Shown here: positions 8,485-17,605 of the stretch, one piece after another
Numbering within the stretch: position 1 is the stretch's first letter
Layout: every line of letters begins with the position of its first letter
Source of the DNA: Myxococcales bacterium
GTDB lineage: Bacteria; Myxococcota_A; Polyangia; Polyangiales; GCA-016699535
Direction of reading: 5' to 3'
NCBI GenBank assembly: GCA_020633325.1
Contig: JACKDX010000001.1
Location: 558,001-622,000, forward strand
Length of the DNA stretch: 64,000 nucleotides
Notes under the pieces: model-generated
Told to the model about the DNA's origin: nothing
What the model saw: the letters and a program-made list of their open reading frames with translations, nothing else
Databases searched by the model: none
Made by a program: the position numbers and the translations under genes

Positions 8485-9639
8485 ATGCAACCCTCATTAC
8501 TCAGCGACGTCGTCGATCGGAGCCATACGGTTATCGTCCTCGGTGCTGGAGGCGTGGGAAAGACCTCTGTTTCCGCGGGACTGGCACTTTTGGCGGCTAT
8601 CAGTGGACGCAAAGTTCTCTGTCTTACGATAGATCCGGCTCGTCGCCTTGCTACCAGCATGGGCCTAGACAAACTGTCCGGCGAGCCGCGGCGAGTTTCC
8701 GAGGAGCTATTGGCGAGCCACGGTATAATCGCCAGCGGTGAGCTCTACGCGATGGTGCTCGATAAGAAGAGGACGTTTGACGACTTGGTTCGCAGCTATG
8801 CAAAAGATCCGGAAAGACAACAGCGTATTCTCGACAATCGTCTCTACCGATACATCGCGACGTCCTTGGCAGGCACGCAGGAATATATGGCCATGGAAAA
8901 GCTGTATGCAGTACGTGAGGGGAATGATTACGACCTTGTAGTGGTCGATACGCCTCCAAGCTCCGATGTGTTTGGATTTCTCGATGCCCCCGATGTGCTT
9001 ATCGATGCTATCGACTCTCCCGCAACACGTTGGATGTTGCAAGCGCTCGGCCGTACGGGACAATTTTCTCTCAATATCGTAACCAGAGGGGCAGCCACAG
9101 TGCTTCGGGGCCTCTCGTGGTTGACTGGTACCCAATTCATGAAAGAAGTCGCGGAGTTTGTTGGAGAATTTAATGCGCTCTTTGGAGGTTTTCGTCGACG
9201 CGCCACCCATGTTAGGGAAGCGCTGCGCCAACAAGAAGTGAGTTTTCTGGCGGTTTGTAGCCCGAGTCCCCCGGCCTTGTCGGAGGTCTTTAATACCATG
9301 AATCTTTTAGCGCAGCGTCAACTCAGAACAAGCGCGGTCATCTTCAATCGCGTACAACTGGATCCGGGAGCGTGTGGGAGTGTGACACCCAATATGCTAA
9401 ACGATCAGTTTCCGCAACATCCGGATCTCGACGGATTGCTCGATCGGATGCGGCTGGCGGTTCAACAGGAACAGCAGCGTGCGGGCCATGACCGCATGGC
9501 GATTGAGCGATTTCGTGAGGAAGCCGGCGACGCGTGCGACCTATATGTTAAAGTGCCTCTCATGCCCGAAGACATCCACGATCTTGGGGGGCTCGCTGTT
9601 TTGGGAAGAGCTCTGCTAAAACCAAGAGAAAAGAGATAA
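8485..9639 (+). CDS. ArsA/GET3-family ATPase
   Basis: A single-unit, 384-residue ATPase of the ArsA/GET3 type. The P-loop reads GAGGVGKTSVSAGLA, followed by TIDPARRLATSMG, and the switch region reads VVVDTPPSSD. It lacks the paired duplicate of plasmid ArsA. Bacterial stand-alone members have no settled function, and arsenite export or tail-anchored-protein handling cannot be assumed. The start is uncertain: the ATG at 8485 lies just after the hemC stop, whereas a TTG at 8467 in the same frame would overlap hemC by 14 bases. It is the last gene of the haem operon, 11 bases before glmU. Confidence 0.88.
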   Translation: MQPSLLSDVVDRSHTVIVLGAGGVGKTSVSAGLALLAAISGRKVLCLTIDPARRLATSMGLDKLSGEPRRVSEELLASHGIIASGELYAMVLDKKRTFDDLVRSYAKDPERQQRILDNRLYRYIATSLAGTQEYMAMEKLYAVREGNDYDLVVVDTPPSSDVFGFLDAPDVLIDAIDSPATRWMLQALGRTGQFSLNIVTRGAATVLRGLSWLTGTQFMKEVAEFVGEFNALFGGFRRRATHVREALRQQEVSFLAVCSPSPPALSEVFNTMNLLAQRQLRTSAVIFNRVQLDPGACGSVTPNMLNDQFPQHPDLDGLLDRMRLAVQQEQQRAGHDRMAIERFREEAGDACDLYVKVPLMPEDIHDLGGLAVLGRALLKPREKR

Positions 9640-9650
9640 AAGCAAAAGGC

Positions 9651-11054
9651 ATGACTTTTTGTGGTATGATCTTGGCCGCTGGCAAGGGCACTCGAATGAA
9701 AAGCGAGTTACCCAAGGTGCTTCACCCCATAGCGGGCCGGCCCCTACTATTCTACCCGGTGCATGCGCTCTTGGAGGCAGGCGCTCAAGAGGTGGTTGTC
9801 GTCGTTGGCCACGGTAAAGACCGCATAGAACAGATGCTGGCCACTTACTTCCCAGATCGAGTGGTCACGGCGTTTCAGCCCGAACAGCGAGGGACGGGAC
9901 ATGCGGTGGCCTGCGGTCTCGCCAAAGTGACACACACGCAGGGCGAATTGGCGCTGGCATACGGGGACATGCCGCTCCTATCTGCCAGCACCTTTCAGGG
10001 ACTTTTAAGTCTCACGCAGACGTCACCCGCCTTGTTGCACATGCTTACGACTTGGGCAGACTCGGCCACCGGGTATGGGCGCATCATCCGAGACGCATCC
10101 GCCTCAGTTCTTGAAGTCAAAGAGGAACGGGACTGCACGGAGGTTGAAACAGCAATCCGAGAAGTCAACCCTGGTGTCTATATGGTTGACCTGCCGTTCA
10201 TTCGTAAGGCCGTGGGCAACTTAGAGTCTAACAATGCTCAGCGCGAGCTGTTGCTGACGGACGTGGTGAAAGTAGCGGCCAAACAGGGCGGGGTGGCCAC
10301 GCAGACTTGGGATTTCGCTGAACTACAGGGGGTCAATGACCGCCGAGATCTCGCGGCGTGTGAGATGCGCATGCTGCGGCGAATCGCAGAGAATCATGCC
10401 CTACGAGGGGTGACCATCCGGGACCTTGATAGTGTGTATATCGATCATGAGGTGCACATAGAGGCTGATGCTACGCTGCAAAATGCCGTGGTGCTTCGGG
10501 GTGCCTGTCAAATAAAAAGGGGTGCATTCATCGACGTCGGTTGCGTATTAGAAGACGTGCAAGTGGGTGAGAATGCCTATTTGAAGCCATACACAGTGGC
10601 AACGCAGAGCCGAATCGGTCAGGAAGCCCAACTCGGGCCATTTGCACATGTTCGGCCGCGCTCAACGATTGGCCGCCGTGCCCAAATCGGAAATTTTGTG
10701 GAGCTAAAGAGCACTCAAGTGGGTGAAGGATCTAAGGCAAACCATCTATCCTACCTTGGCGATGGAGATATTGGCGATCATGTCAATATCGGCGCCGGCA
10801 CGATCTTTTGTAACTACGACGGGACGCATAAGCATCGCACCGTCTTAGAGGAAGGGGTATTCGTCGGTAGCGACTCGCAGTTTGTGGCACCGATAAAGGT
10901 GGGGAAGAACGCGTACGTAGGGACTGCCACAACCGTCACTGTGGATGTACCCGAAGGCGCGCTCGCCATCGGCCGGGTACGGCAGGTCAACAAGCCTGGT
11001 TATGCAGCAGAGCTTCGCAAACGACTGCGACGAACTAAAGCGGATGATCGGTGA
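9651..11054 (+). CDS. glmU: Bifunctional N-acetylglucosamine-1-phosphate uridyltransferase / glucosamine-1-phosphate acetyltransferase
   Basis: GlmU makes UDP-GlcNAc for peptidoglycan and lipopolysaccharide. The N-terminal uridyltransferase domain shows LAAGKGTRMKSELPKVLH, EQRGTGHAVACG and LAYGDMPLL. The C-terminal left-handed beta-helix has many hexapeptide repeats and the acetyltransferase signature GAGTIFCNYDGTHKHRT, followed by FVGSDSQFVAPIKVG. The length of 467 residues is typical. Start ATG at 9651 is preceded by an A-rich stretch with AAAAGG. It converges on nadE with only 10 bases between. Confidence 0.97.
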   Translation: MTFCGMILAAGKGTRMKSELPKVLHPIAGRPLLFYPVHALLEAGAQEVVVVVGHGKDRIEQMLATYFPDRVVTAFQPEQRGTGHAVACGLAKVTHTQGELALAYGDMPLLSASTFQGLLSLTQTSPALLHMLTTWADSATGYGRIIRDASASVLEVKEERDCTEVETAIREVNPGVYMVDLPFIRKAVGNLESNNAQRELLLTDVVKVAAKQGGVATQTWDFAELQGVNDRRDLAACEMRMLRRIAENHALRGVTIRDLDSVYIDHEVHIEADATLQNAVVLRGACQIKRGAFIDVGCVLEDVQVGENAYLKPYTVATQSRIGQEAQLGPFAHVRPRSTIGRRAQIGNFVELKSTQVGEGSKANHLSYLGDGDIGDHVNIGAGTIFCNYDGTHKHRTVLEEGVFVGSDSQFVAPIKVGKNAYVGTATTVTVDVPEGALAIGRVRQVNKPGYAAELRKRLRRTKADDR

Positions 11055-11064
11055 AGAGAGCGGC

Positions 11065-12729
11065 TCAACGGTCTGTTAACGGCTTGTACTTTTGCGCGAT
11101 GGGGTAGCGGCGGCCGGGCCCAAATGCTTTACGGGTCACAATCAGTCCTGGAGGCATCTGCCGTCGCTTGTACTCGTTGCGGCTCACTGCTTGGATGACC
11201 TTCCGTACAATGCTTGCCTCATAGCCTTTAGAGACAAGGGCCGCTTCTGACATACCGTTTTCGACGACGCCCTCGAGTATTGGGTCTAAGACGTCATAAG
11301 GCGGAAGTGTGTCGGTGTCTCTTTGGTTAGGCCGAAGCTCGGCACTTGGCGGTCTATCCAGAATATTTTGCGGGATGAGCGCTTGGCCCGCCTCGCGATT
11401 GATCGCCTCCGCCACCCGGTAGATCATGGTTTTTGGGATATCGCTCAGCACTGCCAAGCCTCCGGCCATGTCGCCGTATAATGTGCAATATCCCATCGCA
11501 AGCTCACTCTTGTTGCCAGTGCTGAGCACCAGATGACCGAAACGATTGGAAATTGCCATCAACGACGCGCCTCGGATACGGGATTGCACGTTCTCGAACG
11601 TCGCATCAGACTTGGGGGCCAAGCCAGCATCCAGCACTGACGCAAGCATTCTCTCGTACGCGGTGTAGACAGTGTCTATATCGATGTGGCGCCACTCAAT
11701 GTTTAAATTCGCGACAAGGGCCATCGCATCGGTCACGCTCGCCTCTGAAGTGTGACGGGTGGACATGCCCACGCCAAGCACATTGCTTGGGCCTAAGGCT
11801 TCTGCGGCCAGTACCGCACAGAGTGCGCTGTCCACCCCACCCGAGAGACCAAGGACAGCACGACTAAAACCGCATTTTTTGGCGTAGTCTCGGATGCCGA
11901 GCACGAGGGCCTTCTTTATGGCACACTCATCTTCAGGTAGCTGCGAAGATGGTTTTCTCGGCCCGAGGTCGGTTACAACCATATCTTCGGCGAAAGACGC
12001 GGCCAGGTGCCACGTGTTCCCATCCGGGCCAAACACAGCAGAATGGCCATCAAAAATGAGGTCGTCGTTACCGCCAATTTGGTTGACAAATACCAACGGT
12101 CTGACGTGACGTTTGGCGATTGCGGCCAGCATCTTCGTGCGAGGACGAAACTTGGAGATCGCAAAGGGAGACGCCGCGACGTTGATAAGAATCTTCGCGC
12201 CGTCATTCACTAAATCGTCAATGGGATTGACCGTATATCGATTCTCGAGCCCTAATACCGCCACGTCATTCCAGGCATCCTCACAAATGCTCACGCCGAT
12301 AGAAGTACCAAGAATATCTAGAGTGGCCTGCTTACCTCCAGCCACAAAATATCGCCCCTCGTCGAAAACGTCGTAGGCGGGCAAAAGGCGTTTGTGAATC
12401 CACTGGATGATGTGTCCTTTGTGCATCACTGCCACGCTATTGTGGGGTCTGGCACTTGCGTCTAAGGCAGCTTGATGCACGGCGCCGACAAGCACATAGA
12501 GATTAGGAGGCAGCGCGCCAGCAAGGGTCTCGATCGCGGCCATGTTGTCTTGCACAAATTGTGGCCTGTCCAATAAGTCCCGGGGTGGGTATCCCGAGAT
12601 CGCCAGTTCGGAGAAGACGGCGACAAGCGCCCCTTGGTCCTCGGCGCGTTCAGCCCATGTGACAATCTTCTTACAGTTCTCCTGCAAGGCTCCGACGGTG
12701 GGGTTGATCTGGCAAAGAGCAATTCGCAT
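11065..12729 (-). CDS. nadE: Glutamine-dependent NAD+ synthetase
   Basis: The 554-residue enzyme amidates nicotinic acid adenine dinucleotide to NAD+ using glutamine. The N-terminal nitrilase-type amidase shows its Glu (VFSELAISGYPPRDLL), Lys (IIQWIHKRLLP) and Cys (GVSICEDAWND) triad. The C-terminal synthetase has the PP-loop LGLSGGVDSALCAVLAAEALG and GNKSELAMGYCTLYGDMAGG. Both halves are intact. Start MRIALCQINPTVGALQEN is canonical. It is encoded alone, converging on glmU and divergent from the site-2 protease gene. Confidence 0.96.
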   Translation of the reverse strand: MRIALCQINPTVGALQENCKKIVTWAERAEDQGALVAVFSELAISGYPPRDLLDRPQFVQDNMAAIETLAGALPPNLYVLVGAVHQAALDASARPHNSVAVMHKGHIIQWIHKRLLPAYDVFDEGRYFVAGGKQATLDILGTSIGVSICEDAWNDVAVLGLENRYTVNPIDDLVNDGAKILINVAASPFAISKFRPRTKMLAAIAKRHVRPLVFVNQIGGNDDLIFDGHSAVFGPDGNTWHLAASFAEDMVVTDLGPRKPSSQLPEDECAIKKALVLGIRDYAKKCGFSRAVLGLSGGVDSALCAVLAAEALGPSNVLGVGMSTRHTSEASVTDAMALVANLNIEWRHIDIDTVYTAYERMLASVLDAGLAPKSDATFENVQSRIRGASLMAISNRFGHLVLSTGNKSELAMGYCTLYGDMAGGLAVLSDIPKTMIYRVAEAINREAGQALIPQNILDRPPSAELRPNQRDTDTLPPYDVLDPILEGVVENGMSEAALVSKGYEASIVRKVIQAVSRNEYKRRQMPPGLIVTRKAFGPGRRYPIAQKYKPLTDR

Positions 12730-12814
12730 TATGGATCGTCAGGTCGTGCTTTACAGGATGTGTGCGTGGCGGCGAAGTATGCTACCTTTCAACCCCTTCT
12801 AGCAAAGGTTTTGA

Positions 12815-13852
12815 GTGGTCATGAATCCCGTTCTTATCATCTTGGCAATATTGGGAATTTCTGTCCTCGTGATTGTACATGAGGGGGGCCACTATTTCGT
12901 GGCGAGAGCGTATGGCATGCAGGTGGTTCGCTTTAGCATCGGCATCGGTCCGGTCATCTTTCGCCACCAGTCCAAAACCAGCCCCACCATTTTTCAGGTT
13001 TGCGCCATCCCATTTTTGGCCTATGTCCAAATCGCGGGCATGAATCCTCATGATGAGGTTCAACCGAATGACCCCTCCCTGTTTCCGAATCAGCGTCTTT
13101 CAGCGCGCATGGCCACGATTTTCGCCGGTCCGTTCGCGAACTATTTTCTTGCAGGCGTGATGACCTTTGTATTGGCGTTATCGGGATGGCCGGAGCATCT
13201 GACGCGACCCGTCGTCAAACCTGTGAACCACAGCACGCCTGCAGCCCTAGCCGGGATTCAGCCAGGAGATGTCATCGTCCATGCAGGCGGGGAGCCGGTG
13301 CGCAATTTCGGCGACCTGATTCGTATTACTTCGGCCAGGGCTAACACGCCCACAGACTACGTGGTGGAGAGGCAGGGCGTTCGCCTACCGCCCATCCGGA
13401 TTACACCTGAGAAACAAGAAGGTCGCGGCGTGATAGGAGTCACGTTTACCAAGCATTTCCGCCGCTATTCACTCACAGAGGCTGCGCGGCTTGCGGTGGC
13501 CTTTCCATTCGAGATCACCGTCCTCAATGCCGTCGGCATCACGGAATTGTTTAGGCAACGGACACTAGAAGGGCTGGCGGGCCCTGTTCGCATGGGAAAG
13601 ATGGTGGCCGAATCTGCCAAACGAGGGCCGGGAGAGTATGCGTGGATGCTGATCGTTTTGTCAGTCGCGCTGGGCATGTTCAACCTACTTCCGCTGCCGG
13701 CACTCGACGGCGGCCGGCTGGCATTTCTCGGCTATGAAATGATCGCCAAGCGCCGCCCCGACGCACGCTTTGAAGCGGTTGTGCATACAGTTGGATTGCT
13801 GTTTCTGTTGGGACTTCTAGTGTTGGTCACGTTCCGCGACGTTATGAGCTAG
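12815..13852 (+). CDS. rseP: RseP-type site-2 membrane metalloprotease (M50)
   Basis: This inner-membrane zinc protease cuts transmembrane substrates such as anti-sigma factors. Visible parts are the zinc-site helix VIVHEGGHYFVARAYG near the N-terminus, a PDZ domain in the periplasmic loop (AALAGIQPGDVIVHAGGEPV), and the second active-site motif NLLPLPALDGGRLAF. At about 345 residues it is shorter than E. coli RseP (450) and seems to have one PDZ instead of two. Start is GTG at 12815 (AAAGG 6-7 bases upstream) or ATG at 12821. No sigma/anti-sigma pair is adjacent. The parvulin gene follows after 3 bases. Confidence 0.9.
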   Translation: MVMNPVLIILAILGISVLVIVHEGGHYFVARAYGMQVVRFSIGIGPVIFRHQSKTSPTIFQVCAIPFLAYVQIAGMNPHDEVQPNDPSLFPNQRLSARMATIFAGPFANYFLAGVMTFVLALSGWPEHLTRPVVKPVNHSTPAALAGIQPGDVIVHAGGEPVRNFGDLIRITSARANTPTDYVVERQGVRLPPIRITPEKQEGRGVIGVTFTKHFRRYSLTEAARLAVAFPFEITVLNAVGITELFRQRTLEGLAGPVRMGKMVAESAKRGPGEYAWMLIVLSVALGMFNLLPLPALDGGRLAFLGYEMIAKRRPDARFEAVVHTVGLLFLLGLLVLVTFRDVMS

Positions 13853-13855
13853 GGG

Positions 13856-14737
13856 ATGCGATTCATTCTCTCACTGCTTCTTCTAGGCAACGCCTTGCTG
13901 ACCAACGCGGGGATGGCGGAAGCACCGCAGTCAGTCCGGGACGATGAAGCGCGGCGTGCGCGTGTAATATATGGAGTGAAGGGCGCATGGAGCCTCACGG
14001 TGGGCGAAGTCGAAGATGCCATCCACGAGCGCCCGGCTTTCGAGCGCGCGCGATATCGAGACCCCAAAATGCTGGGTGCGTTGGCACGCAGCTTGATTGA
14101 TCAGAAGCTCTTAGCCCAACGGGCACGCTTGGCACATGGTCGTGAGCCAACCGCGGAACGCGGACTGAAAGAGTTACTTATTCAAAAGTTACTACGTGGC
14201 GAGGTTGATCGCAGGGTGTCGCTGGAGTCTATTGCGGATTCGGACGTATCTCACTACTACCAGCATCACACTAGCGAGTTTCATCGGCCCGAGGAGCGCC
14301 GCGCCCATCATATTTTGGTGGTAGACAGGCGCAAGGCCCTTGAGTTGCTCGACGATGCGAGGCGCGTGGATATGCATGGATTTCAGGAACTTGCAAAACA
14401 GCACAGCGCCGATCCGAAGACCCAACAGCGGGGCGGCGACTTGGGCTATTTTTTTCGAACCGGAGAAGGCAATGGCAATCCACCAAGCCCTGCGCTTAGA
14501 CAGGCCGTGTTTGGTCTTTCGGATATCGGGGATGTGTACGAGCGACCGATTCATGTGGGGAACGGCTGGAGCGTTGTCAAGCTTACCGGCCTCCGTCCTG
14601 CCGAGCATCAAAGCTTAGTAGAGGCCGAGCCAGCGATCCGCCGATTGCTCTGGCAAGAACGCCGAGCGCAGGCGATAGGGGCCTATCTGCGTAAACTCTG
14701 GAGACAATATGACCCCCAACTCCGTCAGGCACCCTAG
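13856..14737 (+). CDS. Exported parvulin-type peptidyl-prolyl isomerase
   Basis: The 293-residue protein begins with a signal peptide (MRFILSLLLLGNALLTNAGMAEA) and should act in the periplasm. A SurA/PpiC-like helical N-terminal region precedes a parvulin domain at about residues 140-245: RRAHHILVV, DPKTQQRGGDLGYFF, ALRQAVFGLSDIGDVYERPI and GNGWSVVKLTGLR. Such proteins fold outer-membrane and secreted proteins. Only one parvulin unit is present, unlike SurA's two. It is translationally close to the upstream RseP-type protease, which fits an envelope quality-control pair. Confidence 0.88.
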   Translation: MRFILSLLLLGNALLTNAGMAEAPQSVRDDEARRARVIYGVKGAWSLTVGEVEDAIHERPAFERARYRDPKMLGALARSLIDQKLLAQRARLAHGREPTAERGLKELLIQKLLRGEVDRRVSLESIADSDVSHYYQHHTSEFHRPEERRAHHILVVDRRKALELLDDARRVDMHGFQELAKQHSADPKTQQRGGDLGYFFRTGEGNGNPPSPALRQAVFGLSDIGDVYERPIHVGNGWSVVKLTGLRPAEHQSLVEAEPAIRRLLWQERRAQAIGAYLRKLWRQYDPQLRQAP

Positions 14738-14867
14738 GGTCTCCGCGCGCGTCAGATGTTTGTGCTGGCACACTGGATCTTTCCAGCAACCTCATATATA
14801 CTGAACGCGTGTACAGTCATTTGTGATGACATTTGACCCCACCCATCGCAGTCGCTAACATGACGGT
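14738..14867. other. Intergenic region with small inverted repeats before the FHA activator
   Basis: It holds a 5-bp hairpin CTGGA-TCTT-TCCAG (14773-14786), a -10-like TATACT (14797-14802) with no convincing -35, and an inverted repeat GTCAT-TTGTG-ATGAC (14816-14830) that could be an operator for the gene at 14868. I see no sigma-54 -24/-12 pair. Confidence 0.3.
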
Positions 14868-16349
14868 ATGGCGCGGTCTTTGCCCGAGTCCCACCCGGAA
14901 AGTTTCTCTCCGACTAAGATTACGTACGTAGGCGGTAAGCCCACGACAATCACCTTGCGGCGCTGCAAGCTCGTCGTGGTTCAGGACGGAGAAGCGAAGC
15001 AACATGTTTTCGATAGGGACGTGGTGACGATAGGGGCAATGGAAGATAACGACATTGTGATCGACGATGAAACTGTCAGTCGCAATCATTGCAAGATCTT
15101 TCGTGAGAGCAATCATTATCTCATCCAAGATCTTAGCTCCACCAACGGAAGCTTTATTAACCGTGTGCGCATTCGGGAGGCGTATTTGCGTCCCAACTGC
15201 ACCATCCGCATTGGAAAAACGGATGTGCATTTCGCCCCCGTTGACGAACAGGTGGAGATTATCCCCTCGGACAAGGATTCGTTTGGTGACATCATCGGGC
15301 GTAACGCCAAGCTTCGCGAAGTGTATGCGATTTTGGAGAAGATCGCGCCCACCGATGCAACCGTGGTCATCGAAGGGGAAACAGGAACCGGCAAGGAAGT
15401 CGTTGCACGCACAGTGCACCAGCAATCGCCGAGGCGAGAGGGTCCTTTTATCGTGTTCGACTGTGGAGCAGTACCCGAGAACCTCATTGAAAGCGAGCTG
15501 TTTGGCCATGAGAAGGGCTCATTCACGGGCGCCATTTCTACGCGGCAAGGAGTATTTGAGCTCGCGAACGGGGGCAGTGTGTTTCTTGACGAGCTAGGTG
15601 AGCTGAGCAGCGATTTACAGCCCAAGTTGCTACGCGTGCTGGAACAGAGAGAAGTCAAACGCGTAGGCGGAAGCAAACCCATCAAGGTCGATGTGCGCGT
15701 GATCGCCGCTACCAATCGCGACCTGGAAGAAGAAGTCCGAGCGGGTAGATTTCGCGAGGATCTTTTCTACCGCTTGAGTGTCGTTCGCGTTTCGCTGCCA
15801 CCCTTGCGCGACAGGCCCGAAGACATCGAGCTTCTGGTCAAACACTTTTTGGATACGTGCCATTTTAACCGCAGTGGGAGCAACGCCAAGAAGATCAATG
15901 GCATGTCCCCTGAGGTCCTTGAGTGCCTGCAAGCCTATAAATGGCCCGGCAATGTGCGCGAGTTGCTTAACATCATCGAGCGCGCAGTGAGCTTCGCGGA
16001 CAGCGATACTTTGGAAATGCAGGATTTGCCTGATCATGTCATCAAAGTCGCTCCAGGGGCTGCGGGCGTGTTCAGGAACCTGGCGGCCGGTAGCCCAGAT
16101 CAGGGTCTTTTGGATGAGGCGCTGGCCTCATCCACATTGGCAGGAACTTTTAAAGAAGCGAAAGAACAGTGGGTATCTACCTTTGAGAAGGATTACATCG
16201 CGCAGCTCCTCAAGAAGAACGGCATGAATATCTCGCATGCCGCGCGAGAGGCGGGCATTGATCGGAAATACTTTCGGAAACTCATGAAACGCTATGGCAT
16301 CACCACCGACGGGCGGGAGGCCGATGCCGAGGGCGACGCGGATGACTAA
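14868..16349 (+). CDS. FHA-domain sigma-54-dependent transcriptional activator
   Basis: The 493-residue protein fuses a forkhead-associated phosphothreonine-binding domain (about 35-115; GAMEDNDIVIDDETVSRNHC, DLSSTNGSFINRVRI) to a sigma-54 AAA+ domain and a Fis-type helix-turn-helix. The AAA+ part has Walker A GETGTGKEVVARTVH, the sigma-54-contact loop GSFTGA, Walker B GGSVFLDELGEL and a terminal AATNRDLEEEV/RFREDLFYRL run. The C-terminus reads GMNISHAAREAGIDRKYFRKLMKRYG. There is no receiver domain, so signal input is probably a kinase-phosphorylated partner read by the FHA domain, a design common in myxobacteria. The thiolase gene starts 5 bases after it. Confidence 0.94.
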   Translation: MARSLPESHPESFSPTKITYVGGKPTTITLRRCKLVVVQDGEAKQHVFDRDVVTIGAMEDNDIVIDDETVSRNHCKIFRESNHYLIQDLSSTNGSFINRVRIREAYLRPNCTIRIGKTDVHFAPVDEQVEIIPSDKDSFGDIIGRNAKLREVYAILEKIAPTDATVVIEGETGTGKEVVARTVHQQSPRREGPFIVFDCGAVPENLIESELFGHEKGSFTGAISTRQGVFELANGGSVFLDELGELSSDLQPKLLRVLEQREVKRVGGSKPIKVDVRVIAATNRDLEEEVRAGRFREDLFYRLSVVRVSLPPLRDRPEDIELLVKHFLDTCHFNRSGSNAKKINGMSPEVLECLQAYKWPGNVRELLNIIERAVSFADSDTLEMQDLPDHVIKVAPGAAGVFRNLAAGSPDQGLLDEALASSTLAGTFKEAKEQWVSTFEKDYIAQLLKKNGMNISHAAREAGIDRKYFRKLMKRYGITTDGREADAEGDADD

Positions 16350-16354
16350 CTTCC

Positions 16355-17596
16355 ATGGGTGAGGAAGTATGGATCATTGATGCACTGCGTAGTCCAAGAG
16401 GGCGCGGGAGGCCTGGCGCCGGTGCACTATCCAACGTGCACCCGCAGGAACTCTTCGCGCAGGTGCTCAAGCATCTTGCCAGCCGTTCGGGAGTCCGCAT
16501 AGGTGACGTCGACGATGTCGTTGTCGGCTGCGTCTCTCAAGTCAACGAACAAGGAGCATGTATTGCGAGACATAGCGTGCTTGCGGCTGGTTGGCCTGAG
16601 CAAGTGCCGGGGGTGACGATCAACCGATTTTGTGGCTCTGGACTGCAGGCCGTGAACTTTGGGATGATGGGCATTCGTTCGAAGGAGCAGCACCTGGTGG
16701 TGGCCGGGGGTGTCGAAAGTATGTCCCGGGTGCCCATCGGCTCCGATGGCGGGGGCGTAGATGGCAATAACCCATGGCTAAGAGCGCAGGTCATGCAGGT
16801 GCCTCAAGGGATCAGTGCGGATCTCATAGCCACCCTAGAGGGCTTTAGCCGAACAGATGTGGATGCCTTTGCGGCGGCGTCGCAACAGCGGGCAGAGATC
16901 GCTCAAAAGATAGGGGCTTTTGATCGCAGTATCGTGCCGATTCGCGATCCAAACGACAACACGGTGTTGCTTGAACGCGATGAGCACCCACGTGCCGGTA
17001 CCACCGTTCAAACGCTTGCCAAACTATCACCAGCGTTTGCCGAGCTCGGTAGCAAACGTCTGGGGCCGCATGGGGAGACAGTCGACGCCATTGCACTCAA
17101 GCGATATCCGTCAGTCAAACAGATCAACCATGTGCACACTGCAGGTAACTCAAGCGGGATTGTGGATGGCGCGGCGGCCGTTTTGCTCGCCTCAAAGGAA
17201 TATGCCGAGGCTCACGGTCTTTGTCCGAGGGCTCGCATTCTGGCGACGGCGACGTTGGGCTCAGAGCCGGTGATTATGCTTAGTGCGCCTTCGAGCACAT
17301 CCAAAAAAGCGCTCGCTCGGTTAGGGATGAAGCCGCAAGATATCGATGTGTGGGAAATTAACGAAGCTTTTGCTGTAGTTCCCTTGCAGGTGATGCAGAC
17401 CTTGGGGCTTGATCATGCGCAAGTTAACGTGCATGGCGGCGCCATTGCATTCGGCCATCCACTGGGCGCTACCGGTGCCATGCTGATTAATACGGCACTC
17501 GATGTGTTAGAAGAGCGAGATCTAAGCACCGCGCTTGTCACGTTATGTATCGGCGGCGGAATGGGCATAGCCACGATTATCGAGCGAATGTCCTGA
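16355..17596 (+). CDS. Acetyl-CoA acyltransferase (thiolase)
   Basis: A 413-residue thiolase that splits 3-ketoacyl-CoA or condenses acetyl-CoA. The nucleophilic Cys is in INRFCGSGLQAVN (about residue 93), the NEAFAVVPL and GGAIAFGHPLGATGA motifs supply the active-site His residues, and the second Cys is in VTLCIGGGMGIA (about 397). Spacing is that of FadA/AtoB enzymes, but degradative and biosynthetic types cannot be separated from sequence alone. It lies directly behind the FHA activator and faces fadF, so a place in beta-oxidation is likely. Confidence 0.93.
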   Translation: MGEEVWIIDALRSPRGRGRPGAGALSNVHPQELFAQVLKHLASRSGVRIGDVDDVVVGCVSQVNEQGACIARHSVLAAGWPEQVPGVTINRFCGSGLQAVNFGMMGIRSKEQHLVVAGGVESMSRVPIGSDGGGVDGNNPWLRAQVMQVPQGISADLIATLEGFSRTDVDAFAAASQQRAEIAQKIGAFDRSIVPIRDPNDNTVLLERDEHPRAGTTVQTLAKLSPAFAELGSKRLGPHGETVDAIALKRYPSVKQINHVHTAGNSSGIVDGAAAVLLASKEYAEAHGLCPRARILATATLGSEPVIMLSAPSSTSKKALARLGMKPQDIDVWEINEAFAVVPLQVMQTLGLDHAQVNVHGGAIAFGHPLGATGAMLINTALDVLEERDLSTALVTLCIGGGMGIATIIERMS

Positions 17597-17605
17597 TAGC
17601 AGTGC

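Noticed and set aside
14817..15715. Long minus-strand open frames across the FHA activator
   Set aside because: They are antisense to well-defined FHA and AAA+ domains.
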